From Promethearchaeota archaeon (GTDB lineage Archaea; Asgardarchaeota; Lokiarchaeia; Sigyniarchaeales; SOKP01): a stretch of DNA of 64,000 nt. The position numbers were made by a program, and so were the translations under genes. Below the pieces are notes generated by a model. It searched no databases, was not told the DNA's origin, and worked only from the letters and a program-made list of their open reading frames with translations. Of this stretch, positions 1-8,974 are shown piece after piece; positions within the stretch are counted from its first letter, which is position 1; each line of letters starts with the position of its first letter. The DNA lies in the NCBI GenBank assembly GCA_019058245.1, contig JAHPZJ010000014.1, forward strand, positions 1 through 64,000, in the 5' to 3' direction.

Positions 1-339
1 CCTCTTGAATCTAGAATTGAAAATCTTAAAATTCTTAAAGATTCAGGAAGATTAGAAGAGTCAATATCATATTTATATAATGCAATTTATATGGATTTAA
101 TCAATGCAAAATATAATCGAAAAAGAAGTGTTAATGAAACTATTAGAGATTTTGCAATCATATCCGTAAAAGAATTGAAATTAACCCCTTCATCAATTTA
201 CCCCTTTATTCAAAAAGTTGAAGAAATAATATATGCAAAACCTTTTAAAATACTGGAACAAGATTTCTATAATACATGTGAATTATTTTCACCAATCTAT
301 TTTCAATTAACAGGATATAATTTTGTCTTAAATTTCTAA
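1..339 (+). CDS. Small helical DUF4129-like protein, 5' end cut by window
   Basis: The reading frame is open from base 1, so the gene starts upstream and only about 112 C-terminal residues are seen; an internal ATG at 91 is not a likely start. The protein is a paralogue of the next gene: both share the order E-S/A-I-xY-xY, then TIR-[DE]-[FY]-A, a YPFI-K-[IV]-E-[ED]-I-IY block and a closing ITG/LTG-[YK]-[NS]-FV. The pattern of a short helical repeat with an IY(G) motif recalls the cytoplasmic DUF4129 domain that accompanies MoxR/DUF58 systems, and a MoxR gene lies 2.4 kb downstream on the same strand. Function unknown; the DUF4129 link is inference. Confidence 0.6.
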   Translation, partial: PLESRIENLKILKDSGRLEESISYLYNAIYMDLINAKYNRKRSVNETIRDFAIISVKELKLTPSSIYPFIQKVEEIIYAKPFKILEQDFYNTCELFSPIYFQLTGYNFVLNF

Positions 340-458
340 ATTCAAATCTTATATAAAAATCAAAACTATTTAAAATTAAAATAAGTACAAAAAAATAAAT
401 GTTCAAAAAAAATTAATTAATAAATTAGTACAAAAAATTAAGACATAGGTAAGATAAA

Positions 459-839
459 ATGGCTAAAAATAAAAAAAAGAAACAAGCAGAACCAGAATTA
501 AATATTGGACAAAGGTTTGAAAATGTTAAAATTCTAGTGGATACCAATCGACCTAAAGAAGCTATTGCTTATATTTATCTTGTATATGATGATATTATCA
601 ATATTAAATTTAAAAAACCAAGATTAGCCCATCAAACCATTCGTGAATATGCAATCGCTTGTGTGAATGAACTAGAAAAAAGATTAAAACCAGAATCTGT
701 CTATCCATTCATAAAAAAAATAGAAGATATCATCTATGGTGGAATAGAACCAACGAATAAAGAATTAAATTTTACTATAGATCTATTTTCCAATATATAC
801 AATGAAATTACTGGAAAATCTTTTGTATTCAAATTGTAG
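459..839 (+). CDS. Small soluble DUF4129-like protein, paralogue of the preceding gene
   Basis: 126 residues, no signal peptide or membrane segment. A lysine-rich N-terminus (residues 1-10) is followed by an all-helical body with REAI-like (KEAIAYIY), QTIREYA and YPFIKKIEDIIYGG motifs. These resemble the DUF4129 pattern (basic Arg/Ala helix, Thr-x-x-E helix, YG motif) normally fused to membrane proteins in MoxR operons. It sits 56 bp before the DUF4350-type membrane protein and then MoxR, so a soluble partner role is plausible but inferred. The tandem copy just upstream suggests a local duplication. Confidence 0.65.
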   Translation: MAKNKKKKQAEPELNIGQRFENVKILVDTNRPKEAIAYIYLVYDDIINIKFKKPRLAHQTIREYAIACVNELEKRLKPESVYPFIKKIEDIIYGGIEPTNKELNFTIDLFSNIYNEITGKSFVFKL

Positions 840-894
840 ATTTAACCATTTCATATATTTTTTAATATTAATAAATATTCAACAGTAAATTACA

Positions 895-2649
895 ATGGTA
901 AAACCTGGAAAAGCAACTCAAAAAAGTCTCAATATTTCAAAAGGTATAGTTTTAATATTTTTAACAATCTATCTCATAATTTTTGGAATAATAATTACTC
1001 ATTTTATTGATGAATTTCAGCAAATTAAACCAGAAGATTTACCTATATTTGTTACTTATATCCCCCTTTTAAGTTATTTGGGCTCTATTTTCAGTGGTTT
1101 AACATTTTTAGTATTTTTGAGAAATGCAACCTCTCAAAAAATGCGACAATCCCAATCCCGTAAAAAAGTTAAGGGAGGCTCTATATATAAACAAGCATTA
1201 TTTCTAATCATTGGTATCCTTGTATTTATTCCATTATTTTCCTTCGCAATTGATCATGGAACAAATAATCAGAATTTCTCAATATACAACACTGAAGGTT
1301 ATAATGGGGCTTCAAAATTCAAAGAAGCAATAGAAGATGCGGGTTATAAAGTAATGGCAGTACAATCTAGCCTGAGTGCTACTGAAAGACTTAATAAATC
1401 CATTTTATTAATTCTATTAGGCCCAAATCAATTTTATGACCCTATTTTTGAAGTACCATATTTTATCGATTTTTTTAATAGTTCAAATTCGCTTTTAATA
1501 TGCCATGATCATGGTTCTACAAGTACTTTATTATGGGAGATCCTTGTAGCAGGTGCATTTTCAGGGATTCAATTCCCTCTAACCATTTTTCCCGATGGGA
1601 TCCTACGAGATAACCTTTCATATCCAAATGATGCAACTCCAGAATTTCCTATTATCAGAGATTTTGCTGCTCATCCAACAACTACGGGTGTGGATGAAGT
1701 TATTCTTTCAAGAGCATCATGTGCGGTGGGTGGACCTTTTATAGAGGCTTTTGGATGGACATTAATAGGATCAACCACAGAATATGGCTTTATTGATAAA
1801 GATGGCAATAAAAGATATAATTCTCCTGAAGATGATCTTAATTTAGGTTTTATGAGTATCATGGCAGATAGCTTACCAATTCCATTTCCGACAAGTTTAC
1901 CTCTTGGAGGATACCCTCAAAGTGTATTTTTAGCACACGATAGTGGTAAACAGCGAACTTTTGCATGCGCAGATGCGAGCCTGTTTAACAATGAATTAAT
2001 TAAACCAGATTTAGGGTATGATAATTTACGATTTGGGATAAATATTATTGAGTGGTTGACATATGCCAATGAGGGAAGCCCTAAAGGGGATTGGATTGTA
2101 GTATTTGATGAGGCTCATATAAGACCAGAAAAATCAAGAGATCTTACGTCTGCGGGAATATTTGGTTATGTCATGCAGTATATTGTCCATTTATCTACAA
2201 ATCCTATCACAGCATGGATTTATCCTCTTCTAGCATTTTATACATTAAGAAAATATCTCCCGAAAAAAGATAAAAAGAAGGAAGAAGAAAAAATGGCTGA
2301 AGAAGAAGAAAAGAAAGAAGAAATGGCTAGATTTCGAACATCCTCATTCTTTGCTCAAAAGATTGAAGAATATAAAGATAAAATGAAATATAGAGATGCT
2401 CTAAAACTCCTGTATAGGCGATTAGAAAGAAAATTAAATACTCAATTGGGAGGTAGAAAAATTACTACTGAAAATGTAATTAATTTAGTCATTGCAAAAG
2501 ATCCTTCTACAACAAGATTAAAAATTCGAAGGTTAACTAGATTTATGGATAAGATTTTATTAATTAAAGAAGGTAAGTATAAAGTAAAAACTGAACAAGA
2601 TTTCGAGGAAATATTCTTCGAGATGGGTTGGACAGTTAATAATATTTAA
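895..2649 (+). CDS. Membrane protein with external DUF4350-like domain and cytoplasmic DUF4129-like tail
   Basis: 584 residues. Three predicted membrane helices lie near residues 18-40, 53-76 and 98-118. A large domain of about 300 residues follows, with a glutamine-amidotransferase-like alternation (YNGASKFKEAIEDAGY, LLILLGPNQFYDP, LLICHDHG), typical of DUF4350. A fourth helix at about 433-455 returns the chain to the cytoplasm. The tail has a charged coiled coil of K/E repeats (about 460-480) and a DUF4129-like end (YRDALKLLYRRLERKL). With three N-terminal helices the large domain would lie outside. It is followed 68 bp later by MoxR and then DUF58, the usual company of DUF4350/DUF4129 proteins. 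Substrate unknown. Confidence 0.7.
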   Translation: MVKPGKATQKSLNISKGIVLIFLTIYLIIFGIIITHFIDEFQQIKPEDLPIFVTYIPLLSYLGSIFSGLTFLVFLRNATSQKMRQSQSRKKVKGGSIYKQALFLIIGILVFIPLFSFAIDHGTNNQNFSIYNTEGYNGASKFKEAIEDAGYKVMAVQSSLSATERLNKSILLILLGPNQFYDPIFEVPYFIDFFNSSNSLLICHDHGSTSTLLWEILVAGAFSGIQFPLTIFPDGILRDNLSYPNDATPEFPIIRDFAAHPTTTGVDEVILSRASCAVGGPFIEAFGWTLIGSTTEYGFIDKDGNKRYNSPEDDLNLGFMSIMADSLPIPFPTSLPLGGYPQSVFLAHDSGKQRTFACADASLFNNELIKPDLGYDNLRFGINIIEWLTYANEGSPKGDWIVVFDEAHIRPEKSRDLTSAGIFGYVMQYIVHLSTNPITAWIYPLLAFYTLRKYLPKKDKKKEEEKMAEEEEKKEEMARFRTSSFFAQKIEEYKDKMKYRDALKLLYRRLERKLNTQLGGRKITTENVINLVIAKDPSTTRLKIRRLTRFMDKILLIKEGKYKVKTEQDFEEIFFEMGWTVNNI

Positions 2650-2717
2650 TCAAATTTATAATACTATATATATAATAAAAAATAATAAAAATAAAAAAAC
2701 AAAGAGGTTAAAAATAT

Positions 2718-3698
2718 ATGGAAACTCCTGACAAGGCAAAATATTACGACCATGAAGAGATAGACGTAACCCCTATAAGAGAAATAGCTCAAGAAGTATT
2801 AAGTGAAGTAAGTCGAGTAATAGTAGGATATGGGGAAATTCTGCAACAACTTTTCATAGCTCTGCTTGTGAACGGACATGTTCTTTTAGAAGGTGTCCCG
2901 GGACTTGGAAAGACCGTAATGGCTAAAACATTTTCTCATACTCTTGGAATATCGTTTCGGAGAGTGCAATTTACCCCTGATCTACTTCCTGCTGATATAA
3001 CAGGCACAAAAATATTTGATCAAAATGAAGGCGCCTTTGTGCTTCAAAAAGGACCTCTCTTTGCAAACACGGTTCTTGCTGATGAAATTAATCGAAGTGC
3101 CCCAAAGACACAAGCAGCATTACTAGAAGCTATGGCTGAACGTCAAATAACAATCGAAGGTCAAACATTACCCTTAGATAAACCTTTTATTGTAATTGCA
3201 ACTGAAAATCCTGTAGAAATGGAAGGTACATACCCATTACCAGAAGCTCAGGTTGATAGATTTCTTTTTAAATTATGGTTAGATTATCCAGAACAAGATG
3301 AAGAAGTTGAGATATTAAGAAGACAGATTTCAGGTGATTCACCTTCAGTCGAGGCTATAACAAATGGGGAAGAAATTCTTGCGGCTCAAAAGCTTATGAA
3401 TTTAGTATATATTGATGATAGAATTCTCAAATACATCAGAGATCTTATTATAAAAACACGAAATCATCCACAAATTGCTTTAGGGTGTGGACCAAGAGCA
3501 AGTTTAACTCTCATGAAATGTTCTAAAGCCCGTGCGGCAATCCTAGGACGTTCATACGTAACTCCCGATGACGTACGAGCTTTAGTTGGTCCCGCGTTAA
3601 ATCATAGAATTCTCTTAAAGCCAGAAGCAGAATTAGAAGGGCTTGATACAAAGAGTGTTCTTAAATCAATTACAGAGGAAATCCCAATCCCTATCTAA
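2718..3698 (+). CDS. MoxR-family AAA+ ATPase
   Basis: 326 residues, the usual length. Walker A GVPGLGKT is at about 59-66 and Walker B LADEINR at about 120-126. The PLPEAQVDRF stretch and the C-terminal lid typical of MoxR (GCGPRASLTLMKCSKARA, then YVTPDDVRALVGPALNHRI) are all present. MoxR ATPases act as chaperone-like remodelling or metal-insertion factors for partner vWA/DUF58 proteins, and here a DUF58 gene follows directly. ATG start with a GAGGT ribosome-binding site at about 2703. Client unknown. Family assignment is secure. Confidence 0.95.
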   Translation: METPDKAKYYDHEEIDVTPIREIAQEVLSEVSRVIVGYGEILQQLFIALLVNGHVLLEGVPGLGKTVMAKTFSHTLGISFRRVQFTPDLLPADITGTKIFDQNEGAFVLQKGPLFANTVLADEINRSAPKTQAALLEAMAERQITIEGQTLPLDKPFIVIATENPVEMEGTYPLPEAQVDRFLFKLWLDYPEQDEEVEILRRQISGDSPSVEAITNGEEILAAQKLMNLVYIDDRILKYIRDLIIKTRNHPQIALGCGPRASLTLMKCSKARAAILGRSYVTPDDVRALVGPALNHRILLKPEAELEGLDTKSVLKSITEEIPIPI

Positions 3699-3825
3699 AC
3701 AAGTTTTTTATCGAATATAGTTGTAATATTTTAGAAAAAGTAGAAAAAGTAAAAGGAAAAAAAAAAGGAAAAAATGGTGTAGTTCAATTCTAGGTGGTAA
3801 AGGTAGAACTTTAATCTTATTTGCT

Positions 3826-5115
3826 GTGTTTTTTCTTACAGCTGGATTTGCATTTGTAAATTATTTTCTGATTTATTTTGCAGTTTTACTTTTATTTAGT
3901 ACAATTATTAGTCTCCCTATTTTCTATTATAAAATGAATATAGAGGAATTAAAAGTACATAGAGAACTTGAGAAGGAAAAAGTATTTAAGGATGATTTTG
4001 TTCATGTAAAAGTAGTAGTTGAAAATATTGGACGAAATAGCTTTGATTTCATCGAAATAAGAGACAACTATAATCCTCAATTATTTAGATTAATATTAGG
4101 TGAGAATTTTATTTCTACTAGAATTGGACCTAAAGCTACTATAAAATTTTCGTATGTTCTTGAACCAAAGGTTAGAGGTGAATATGCTCTTGGACCTTTA
4201 TCAACAATAGTAAAAGATCGATTAGGTTTTAATTCAGTTGAAAGAATTGTACCAGATAGTGTTACAGATATACTTGTATATCCTCCTTATGAAGACATCA
4301 AGAGAATTGAAATTCTAGGGTCAAAACGCTCTTTACAATTAAATTATGGAATACAGAGATCGAAACAAAAAGGACTTGGCTCAGAATTTTATGGGATGCG
4401 AAAATATGTTTTCGGAGATCAATTTAGATTGATAGATTGGAAAGCTAGTGCACGATCTCAAACTCTAATCGTTAAAGAATTTGAAACTGAAAGAGATGTA
4501 ACTGTAATGATTATAGTTGATTCTTCAGATACAATGGCCGGTGGTGCTATTGAAAATACAAAATTTGAATATGCAATAAGAGCTTGTATGTTATTAACAA
4601 AAGTCGCTTTGACCAGAAGAGATAATGTTGGAGTATTTACTTTTTCAGATAAAAAAAATCTAAATTTTTTAAAACCAGATAGTGGGGAAGATCACTTTTA
4701 TCAAGTTTTAGATTTTGTTGCAAGGGTTAAACCGCAAGGAAAATGTAAAATGATTGAAGCAATGGACCATTTTATAAAACGATTCCAAAAGCGTAGTCTT
4801 GTCTTTATTATTTCTGATTTAGAGGCAAACCCTAAAGATATTACACAAGCTATTAAAAAATTAGTTCCTTTTAATCATACAATAATTATCATTAATCCAT
4901 TCAGTCCATGGTTTGAAATTCATGAAATTGATCTCTCATCAACAGATAAAGCTTTGGCAGAAGCCATTAGTGAGGAAATGTTAGAACATATTTTAACTGT
5001 TAAACAAGATCTCCGTAATCTGGGAATAAGTTTAATAACATGTGGACCTGACGATATGATGAATCAAGTATTAAGCAATTATATGGAAGCAAAAAAGAAA
5101 GGGAGGGCATACTAA
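3826..5115 (+). CDS. DUF58 protein with vWA-like domain, partner of MoxR; true start uncertain
   Basis: About 429 residues from the GTG at 3826. A hydrophobic N-terminal hairpin is followed by a beta-rich segment (about 45-150), the DUF58 hallmark YVFGDQFRLIDWKASAR and a vWA-type fold with IIVDSSDTM as the MIDAS-like motif. The same frame is open back to a stop at 3724, and the upstream codons read as a DUF58-like N-terminus (GGKGRTLILFAV from about 3793), yet no ATG, GTG or TTG occurs in that frame before 3826. The start may be non-canonical (ATT at 3787), or a base may be wrong near the A-tract ATG at 3774. Directly follows moxR and precedes its membrane partner by 3 bp. Confidence 0.88.
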   Translation: MFFLTAGFAFVNYFLIYFAVLLLFSTIISLPIFYYKMNIEELKVHRELEKEKVFKDDFVHVKVVVENIGRNSFDFIEIRDNYNPQLFRLILGENFISTRIGPKATIKFSYVLEPKVRGEYALGPLSTIVKDRLGFNSVERIVPDSVTDILVYPPYEDIKRIEILGSKRSLQLNYGIQRSKQKGLGSEFYGMRKYVFGDQFRLIDWKASARSQTLIVKEFETERDVTVMIIVDSSDTMAGGAIENTKFEYAIRACMLLTKVALTRRDNVGVFTFSDKKNLNFLKPDSGEDHFYQVLDFVARVKPQGKCKMIEAMDHFIKRFQKRSLVFIISDLEANPKDITQAIKKLVPFNHTIIIINPFSPWFEIHEIDLSSTDKALAEAISEEMLEHILTVKQDLRNLGISLITCGPDDMMNQVLSNYMEAKKKGRAY

Positions 5116-5118
5116 ACT

Positions 5119-6588
5119 ATGGCTCGATCATATTTATTAGTTTTAAAAATCATCAATATTATATTATATTCTTCAATAATAATTATTTTTTTAACATCAA
5201 TTTTTGATTTTGACATAATAATTGTTACAGCTGATGAAGAACTCGTAATATTAGCTTTTTTTAAAGCTTTAAAAAATGTATTTTCTTATTTAATTTACGG
5301 CGTAAGTTTACTTATTGCTTGGGGGTGTGCAAGTTTGATCTATAGTTTTGGTCAAAATGCTTACATGCTTGAATTTGTAAAAAGTTTTTTCGAGAGATAT
5401 CTAAGTAATTGGTTTTCAATCCCTCAACCAGAATTACAAAACATTCCTAATTTAATATTGGACGAACTAGGTGTGCTTTTTAATGATTTTTATTTGTTTA
5501 TTTTTCAAGTTTTATTTATTGTCTCTATAATTTATGCAATCAGAGCTTTTTATAAAAATGATCCAAAACATTCTCTTATTGCTATTGGGGCATTAATTCT
5601 TATGATAATTTTTCCACTTATGGTGATCGGATTAAATGATATGATGAATTTATTTTTAGGGAATGTGCCCGCACAAAATAGACCAGAGTATATGCAATAT
5701 ATTTATCAAATGGCTTCTACGAACCCCCTTAATGATAGTCTAAATCAAATACCTATGGATAATTTTTTCGCATTTATAACAAGTCCTTTTATTTTATTTG
5801 CAATTTGCACTTATATTTATTTAGAATTAGCTTTTCAAATTAATTATACTGATACAGTAACGAAACCTTCTATAGAAAGAAGTGATAGATTAGAAGCTCA
5901 ATTGAATATTCTTGCAAGGGAATCCCATTATGTTAATGCTAATATTGATAAAATAAAAGAAGAAGCCAAAGAGAGACTGAAAGAAATCGAAGCAGAACAG
6001 AAAGAGGGATTAGCTCTTGGTAAATTCTTTGCAAAAACAGGTAAGCGATTTTCCTATGTAAAAGAAATGATAGAAAAGAAAAAGTTAGAGGAAGAAGAAA
6101 AAAAACTAGTAACTGCGGCATCTAAGACAAGAAGACTGGGTCGATATATAGAACGTCTTTTCCGAGAAGATATTGAAGCCCAGGACACATTAACTGCTAG
6201 AACATCAGCCCCTCGAGCTCGAAACTTAGCAATTTCTACGATAATAAATTTTACATACCGTGTAGGGTTACTTTTAATCATAAGTTATATTATTATACAT
6301 CCACATTGGTTTCTCTATAGTGTATTACAATTACCTGATGCAATTACCGAAAGTGTAGCTATGTATTCTCCGGAAGTAATTATAATTATATTAGCTCCAA
6401 TCATGGTAATCTTTCCAGTGATATCTAAATTAATCTCATTTATCAAACATAGAAATTTAATACTCAGATTACAACAAGAAGGACGTATAAAAGAACTTCT
6501 TGCTTCTGTTGGGGATTACGTTAGAAAAGAAGAAATTGAAGTACCTACAGAAGAAAAAGCAGAAGAAATAGCGACAGAATCTACTTAA
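5119..6588 (+). CDS. Polytopic membrane protein of the MoxR/DUF58 cluster
   Basis: 489 residues, starting 3 bp after the DUF58 stop, so translation is probably coupled. About seven membrane helices: near 9-29, 45-70, 123-142, 152-175 and 213-235, then 372-396 and 412-440. Between the two groups lies a cytoplasmic charged coiled coil (about 258-345) rich in E and K. The tail is acidic. No catalytic motif recognised. Position suggests it is a structural or anchoring partner of the MoxR-DUF58 module. It ends in a T-rich convergent junction with cofD. Confidence 0.65.
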   Translation: MARSYLLVLKIINIILYSSIIIIFLTSIFDFDIIIVTADEELVILAFFKALKNVFSYLIYGVSLLIAWGCASLIYSFGQNAYMLEFVKSFFERYLSNWFSIPQPELQNIPNLILDELGVLFNDFYLFIFQVLFIVSIIYAIRAFYKNDPKHSLIAIGALILMIIFPLMVIGLNDMMNLFLGNVPAQNRPEYMQYIYQMASTNPLNDSLNQIPMDNFFAFITSPFILFAICTYIYLELAFQINYTDTVTKPSIERSDRLEAQLNILARESHYVNANIDKIKEEAKERLKEIEAEQKEGLALGKFFAKTGKRFSYVKEMIEKKKLEEEEKKLVTAASKTRRLGRYIERLFREDIEAQDTLTARTSAPRARNLAISTIINFTYRVGLLLIISYIIIHPHWFLYSVLQLPDAITESVAMYSPEVIIIILAPIMVIFPVISKLISFIKHRNLILRLQQEGRIKELLASVGDYVRKEEIEVPTEEKAEEIATEST

Positions 6589-6612
6589 TTTTTATTTCTC
6601 TTTTTTAATTAT
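6589..6612. terminator. T-rich convergent junction, likely terminator
   Basis: Runs of T (TTTTTATTT and CTCTTTTTT) fill the short space between the convergent membrane-protein and cofD stops. Oligo-T tracts act as archaeal terminators on the coding strand. Here they serve the plus-strand cluster. Seen directly; function inferred. Confidence 0.4.
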
Positions 6613-7538
6613 AATTCCATAATAAATTTAGCTAATTCTATTTTTTTTCTTAAGTTTACCATTAACGTGTCAAAGCAATAGGTTTTTATTCCTAATTCTT
6701 CAATTTTTGGTTTTAAAATACAATCTTTATTATCAATTATAAAATGTCCTAAAAAGTCTTGATAAAATTTTGCTACTCCTATACATGAAACTTCTAAACC
6801 AATACATTTCATTAATTTATCTGCCGGTCCCTTAATTGTAGCTCCTTCTATAATTGGACTTACAGAATACGTTTTATCTTTAACTTTAGAAAGCGCTTTT
6901 TTAATCCCATTCACCTGAAGAATAGTTCCTATTGATACAATCGGATTTGATGGGCAAATAATGATCTTTTTAGCATTTTCTATATATTTTAATACATTTT
7001 CAACGGGTATTGAATTTTCAATGCCCTCAAAATGAATTTTTAAAACTTCCGGTTTACATTGATGTTTGATAAAATATTCTTCAAAATGCATTGTTCCTGA
7101 AGGAGTTGTAATAAATGTCTGAACATCTTCATTACACATTGGAATGAGATGAGATTTTACTCCTAAGTTTTGACATATCCTAGTGGTAATCTCATCTTTG
7201 CTAAACCCTTGTTTAAATAGATCAGTTCGATAAATATGTGTAGCTAAATCACAATCACCAGCATTAAACCATCCTGTATTATAATATCTCTTTAAAATAC
7301 TTAAACAATTAAAAGTTTCATTTTTAAATCCCCACCCCTTTTCCTTATCCACCAAGTTTGCTAATGTGTAAGTTATTATATCCAAGTCAGGACAGATTTT
7401 TAGTCCAAACAACTCAATATCATCACCTGTATTAATGATAATCTTTAATAATTCTGGGTCGACTACATTTGCTAAACCTTCAATTAGTTTTGCTGCTCCT
7501 ACACCTCCAGCTAAAATAACATAAAAATTCTTATTCAT
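6609..7538 (-). CDS. cofD: CofD, 2-phospho-L-lactate (or PEP) transferase of F420 synthesis
   Basis: 309 residues, normal length. It transfers the phospholactyl or phosphoenolpyruvyl group to the deazaflavin Fo. Seen: N-terminal GGVGAAKLIEGL, INTGDDIELFGL and CPDLDIITYTL, then the ICPSNPIVSIGTIL segment and VSPIIEGATIKGPADKLM, all CofD hallmarks. Last gene of a tight minus-strand run, 12 bp after the cofE fusion. The neighbouring CofE carries an FbiB-like nitroreductase, which favours phosphoenolpyruvate as donor (inference). Family assignment is secure; donor choice is not visible from sequence. Confidence 0.93.
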   Translation of the reverse strand: MNKNFYVILAGGVGAAKLIEGLANVVDPELLKIIINTGDDIELFGLKICPDLDIITYTLANLVDKEKGWGFKNETFNCLSILKRYYNTGWFNAGDCDLATHIYRTDLFKQGFSKDEITTRICQNLGVKSHLIPMCNEDVQTFITTPSGTMHFEEYFIKHQCKPEVLKIHFEGIENSIPVENVLKYIENAKKIIICPSNPIVSIGTILQVNGIKKALSKVKDKTYSVSPIIEGATIKGPADKLMKCIGLEVSCIGVAKFYQDFLGHFIIDNKDCILKPKIEELGIKTYCFDTLMVNLRKKIELAKFIMEL

Positions 7539-7550
7539 AATTTTAAAGAT

Positions 7551-8963
7551 CTAAATATTAAGTTCATATATTATTTCTTTCAATTTTTTACGCTTTGGGG
7601 CTTTTACTGATTTAATTGGATATCCAACTGTAAAAAATGCTACAGGAATATAATTTTCTGGAAGTTTCAAATGTGTCTTTATTATATTCTCAGCAAAAAG
7701 TGGAGCACAATACCAACAGGCTGCAAGTTTCTCCATCTCGAGAGAAAGGAGTAAATATATTGCTGAGCTACTTATACTTTGTATTCCTAATAAAAATTCA
7801 TTTTTTCTTCTTTTAGAATCTGGATATTTTTCTAAATCTGAAGTATCCATACATAATAAAATTAAGAAGGGTGAATTTAAGAAATTATTTTTTGTTTTTT
7901 CTACTTTTAATTTAATGAACTCTTCTGATTTTCCATCTTTTTGTAGGTCAAATTTTAATTTTTCATTCATTTTACTTATTAAACTTTCACGAATCTTATC
8001 TCTTTCTAATATGATATATCTCCAAAATTGTCCATTATGAGCGCTTGGAGCCCATCTGGCAATTTCAATACATTCTTCAATAGACTTTTTATCCACATTT
8101 TGAGTTGAAAAAGGTAATTTATAGCTCCTACGCTTTTTTAAAAATCTTTTTATAACATCTTCTTCATTTTCTCTAAATAAATCAATTTCCTTATCTCTTA
8201 AAATAGAATTTATTGAAGTTTTCTTACTAAATTCAAAATTATAGCCTCTTATCAATACGATAGGAATACCCTCATTAGATTCTCCCATAACCAATTGTGC
8301 TGCAGCAGCTAAACTATCAACTTGTCCAATTAATGTTGTTTGGAGTTCCCTTCCAAATAAATCTCTTTTACCTCTCATATCCAAAATCGGATCTATACCT
8401 GAAACTCCAATAGCAGTTCCAATAGCTCCTAACCTAAAAGCCCTCCCAAACGAATCAGATATTATTACGGCGATTTCCTTATCAGTTTTTTTTTTTAATG
8501 CTATTCTTATCTTCTCAGCTTCTTTATCAGGGTTTTCTGGTAAAAGGGTTATGACACCTTCACCATTAACATTAGATTTATCTATTCCCGCATCAGCACA
8601 AATAAAACCATGTCTAGTTTCTGTTATTAGCACGTGCTGACTTTTTACAATTTGTCTAGATTCATCTAATATTGCTTGTACTAATTCTGGAGTTTTTTCT
8701 GGTAATCCATGAGTTTTTACTTTTGGAGTTATAGAGTCACATAAATTCAAAGCTTCATTACTTGGTATTATTTCATTCAAATTCCTGGTTCTACCAATGC
8801 TTTTTGAGATAATTGTCTGAGCAATCACGATTATATCTCCTTTTTCTAGTGCTAAACCATTATTTTCTAATGCCTTTATTATAATTGCAGGAACATTATC
8901 ACCCTTTTCAATTATTGGGATGCCCATCAATCCAATAATTTTAATTTCACTTTTTAAACTCAT
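7551..8963 (-). CDS. cofE: CofE F420-0:gamma-glutamyl ligase fused to nitroreductase (FbiB-like)
   Basis: 470 residues, two domains. Residues about 1-262 are CofE: GDIIVIAQTIISKSIGR, ETRHGFICADAGIDKSN, IISDSFGRAFRLG and GQVDSLAAAAQLVMGE. Residues about 278-470 are an FMN nitroreductase with ARWAPSAHNGQFWRYI and the GIQSISSSAIYLLLSLEM helix. Archaeal CofE is usually about 250 residues and stands alone; this layout is that of actinobacterial FbiB, whose C-terminal domain reduces dehydro-F420-0. The same job is expected here (inference). Lies 11 bp after a radical SAM gene and 12 bp before cofD. Confidence 0.92.
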   Translation of the reverse strand: MSLKSEIKIIGLMGIPIIEKGDNVPAIIIKALENNGLALEKGDIIVIAQTIISKSIGRTRNLNEIIPSNEALNLCDSITPKVKTHGLPEKTPELVQAILDESRQIVKSQHVLITETRHGFICADAGIDKSNVNGEGVITLLPENPDKEAEKIRIALKKKTDKEIAVIISDSFGRAFRLGAIGTAIGVSGIDPILDMRGKRDLFGRELQTTLIGQVDSLAAAAQLVMGESNEGIPIVLIRGYNFEFSKKTSINSILRDKEIDLFRENEEDVIKRFLKKRRSYKLPFSTQNVDKKSIEECIEIARWAPSAHNGQFWRYIILERDKIRESLISKMNEKLKFDLQKDGKSEEFIKLKVEKTKNNFLNSPFLILLCMDTSDLEKYPDSKRRKNEFLLGIQSISSSAIYLLLSLEMEKLAACWYCAPLFAENIIKTHLKLPENYIPVAFFTVGYPIKSVKAPKRKKLKEIIYELNI

Positions 8964-8974
8964 GATTGATCAAT

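Noticed and set aside
895..2649. Considered as an OST48/WBP1-like subunit because its external domain has an amidotransferase-like fold
   Set aside because: Three N-terminal helices, the DUF4129-like tail and the adjoining MoxR-DUF58 genes point to DUF4350; OST48 has one C-terminal TM and no such tail.
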